NCBI GenBank assembly: GCA_903871715.1
Contig: CAIQHW010000560.1
Coordinates: 1 to 5,972, forward strand
Direction of reading: 5' to 3'
Source: an uncultured bacterium
GTDB lineage: Bacteria > Bacteroidota > Bacteroidia > Chitinophagales > CAIODY01
Length of the DNA: 5,972 nt
Positions within the stretch are counted from its first letter, which is position 1. Every line of letters begins with the position of its first letter. The position numbers were made by a program, and so were the translations under genes. The notes beneath the pieces are model-generated. The model was not told the origin of the DNA, made no database searches, and was given only the letters and a program-made list of their open reading frames with translations. Below, piece by piece: positions 5,023 through 5,972 of this stretch.

Positions 5023-5972
5023 TTATTTATGACTTTCTTGGCTCATTTCTTCTGCACCTTTTTTGCAGCAATGATGCATTCTGCCAGCTCTTGTACTGTC
5101 AGCCATCATTTTCATTTTAGCCATACATTCTTCTTTTGTTTTGCAACCCATCTTAGCCATGCAAGCTGAATCGCAACTTTCAGCATCCATACCTTCACTA
5201 TGGTTTTTCATGTAGCTGCATTGTGTTGAATCACCTGTGCATTCATTGCCACCACATTCGATTTTGCCACCATGAATTTTATCTAACATCATTTCAGTTT
5301 TATGCTCACGGTCTTTTTCAATTTTATCATGGTAGATATGTGCTAATGTTGGTGCAATAACCAAAGCCACAATACTCATCAATTTAATCAAGATATTCAT
5401 CGAAGGACCGCTTGTGTCTTTAAAAGGGTCGCCCACTGTGTCACCAGTAACCGATGCTTTATGTGGTTCTGATTTTTTGTAGAACATTTCACCATTGATG
5501 TTCACCCCTTTTTCAAAAGATTTTTTAGCATTATCCCATGCACCGCCTGCATTGTTTTGGAACATACCCATCAACACACCGCAAACCGTTGCACCAGCTA
5601 AAAAACCACCCAATACTTCAGGACCAAAACCGAATCCGATGATTAAAGGCATCGATAAAGCAATTGCGCCCGGAATCATCATTTCACGAAGTGATGCTTT
5701 GGTTGAAATAGCCACACATTTATCGTATTCAGGTTTTCCTTTTCCTTCCATTATGCCCGGTATTTCACGGAACTGGCGACGAACTTCTTCTACCATACTC
5801 ATTGCTGCACGACCTACCGCTGCAATAGCAAATGATGAGAATAAGAATGGAATCATACCACCTACAAACAAACCAGCCAATACAGCAGCTTTGTAAATAT
5901 CAATACCATCAATACCTGCAATACCTACGAAAGCAGCAAACAATGCCAACGCTGTTAAAGCAGCAGAAGCAA
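5023..5972 (-). CDS. hppA: Membrane-bound ion-pumping pyrophosphatase, C-terminal part, with a Cys/Met/His-rich tail
   Basis: The frame is open to the right edge, so the N-terminal part (including the main pyrophosphate motif, the K+-dependence site and the ion-selectivity residues) is outside; 315 codons are seen. The visible part starts in the family segment ASAALTALALFAAF. EVRRQFREIPGIMEGKGKPE, CVAISTKASLREMMIPGA, QNNAGGAWDNAKK and VTGDTVGDPFKDTSGPSMN are conserved family segments; the last two contain the Asp and Lys residues that hold Mg-pyrophosphate. These pumps couple pyrophosphate hydrolysis to Na+ or H+ export across the inner membrane; the sequence style resembles K+-stimulated Na+ pumps, but the deciding residues are missing. 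The last helix (NILIKLMSIVALVIAPTLA) normally ends the protein; here about 105 more residues follow, with nine Cys, twelve Met and eight His. The TTG at 5949 is an internal leucine, not a start. It converges on the GT87-like gene and shares its terminator. Confidence 0.95.
   Translation of the reverse strand, partial: ASAALTALALFAAFVGIAGIDGIDIYKAAVLAGLFVGGMIPFLFSSFAIAAVGRAAMSMVEEVRRQFREIPGIMEGKGKPEYDKCVAISTKASLREMMIPGAIALSMPLIIGFGFGPEVLGGFLAGATVCGVLMGMFQNNAGGAWDNAKKSFEKGVNINGEMFYKKSEPHKASVTGDTVGDPFKDTSGPSMNILIKLMSIVALVIAPTLAHIYHDKIEKDREHKTEMMLDKIHGGKIECGGNECTGDSTQCSYMKNHSEGMDAESCDSACMAKMGCKTKEECMAKMKMMADSTRAGRMHHCCKKGAEEMSQESHK
5026..5340 (-). other. Region coding the Cys/Met/His-rich C-terminal extension of the pyrophosphatase
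   Basis: About 105 residues follow the final transmembrane helix. The first 25 are highly charged (HIYHDKIEKDREHK) and may form a helix. The rest holds cysteines in ECGGNEC, TQC, ESCDSAC, MGC, EEC and HHCC, and repeats CMAKM twice, 12 residues apart (5163-5149 and 5127-5113). Membrane pyrophosphatases have 16 helices with both ends on the outer (periplasmic) side, so this tail should lie in the periplasm. Metal binding or disulfide formation is inferred from composition; no known domain is recognised. Confidence 0.7.

Noticed and set aside
4981..5169. Plus-strand open frame with many Phe, His and Cys residues
   Set aside because: Starts within the terminator and is the complement of the pyrophosphatase tail; its odd composition follows from that tail.
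5495..5896. Plus-strand open frame of 133 codons, Pro/Ala-rich
   Set aside because: Antisense to highly conserved pyrophosphatase sequence.
5947..5949. TTG as a start codon for the pyrophosphatase
   Set aside because: The frame continues upstream with ASAALTA, conserved family sequence, so this codon is an internal leucine and the gene is cut by the window edge.
1..5972. CRISPR arrays, insertion sequences, phage or defence genes, riboswitches
   Set aside because: No regularly spaced direct repeats, terminal inverted repeats, transposase or nuclease motifs, or long structured leaders were seen on either strand.

Overview
This window looks like chromosomal DNA from a member of the Bacteroidota, most likely near the Chitinophagaceae or Sphingobacteriia. 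No single marker settles the genus. The evidence is low G+C content, a secreted choice-of-anchor L protein, a DUF3822 gene overlapping rsmD, a membrane pyrophosphatase of the type common in this phylum, and two promoters with the phylum's TAnnTTTG -7 box. I see no insertion sequence, phage gene, CRISPR array or integrase. Most of the window is an ordinary housekeeping and cell-surface region.

Layout from left to right. (1) Positions 1-1058, minus strand: the N-terminal 352 residues of a secreted choice-of-anchor L domain protein that runs off the left edge, with its own promoter around 1077-1105. (2) Positions 1107-1140: a terminator read on the minus strand, downstream of a tRNA-Arg(ACG) at 1156-1229. 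The tRNA has a near-perfect Bacteroidota promoter at 1251-1281. (3) Positions 1277-3600, minus strand: a tight cluster read in the order fcl (GDP-L-fucose synthase), a DUF3822 gene, then rsmD (16S rRNA guanine-N2 methyltransferase). The gaps are 3 bp and a 4-bp ATGA overlap. (4) Positions 3609-4964, plus strand: a multi-pass membrane protein resembling DUF2029/GT87 polyprenol-linked mannosyltransferases, starting head-to-head with fcl only 8 bp away. (5) Positions 4963-5002: a symmetric hairpin between A and T tracts that can terminate both convergent genes flanking it. (6) Positions 5023-5972, minus strand: the C-terminal part of an ion-pumping membrane pyrophosphatase (hppA) that enters from the right edge.

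Together, fcl and the GT87-like protein suggest a role in making surface glycans (activated fucose, and a lipid-linked sugar transferase in the membrane), although they are on opposite strands. rsmD and the tRNA serve translation, and the anchor-L protein is probably surface-exposed or secreted.

I do not see a whole new multi-gene system. The points most worth a second look are the Cys/Met/His-rich tail of about 105 residues on the pyrophosphatase, predicted to face the periplasm; a glycine in place of the catalytic-motif aspartate in RsmD (GPPY instead of DPPY); a C-A mismatch in the tRNA acceptor stem; the lysine-rich insert inside the choice-of-anchor L domain; and the 8-bp head-to-head junction between fcl and the GT87-like gene.
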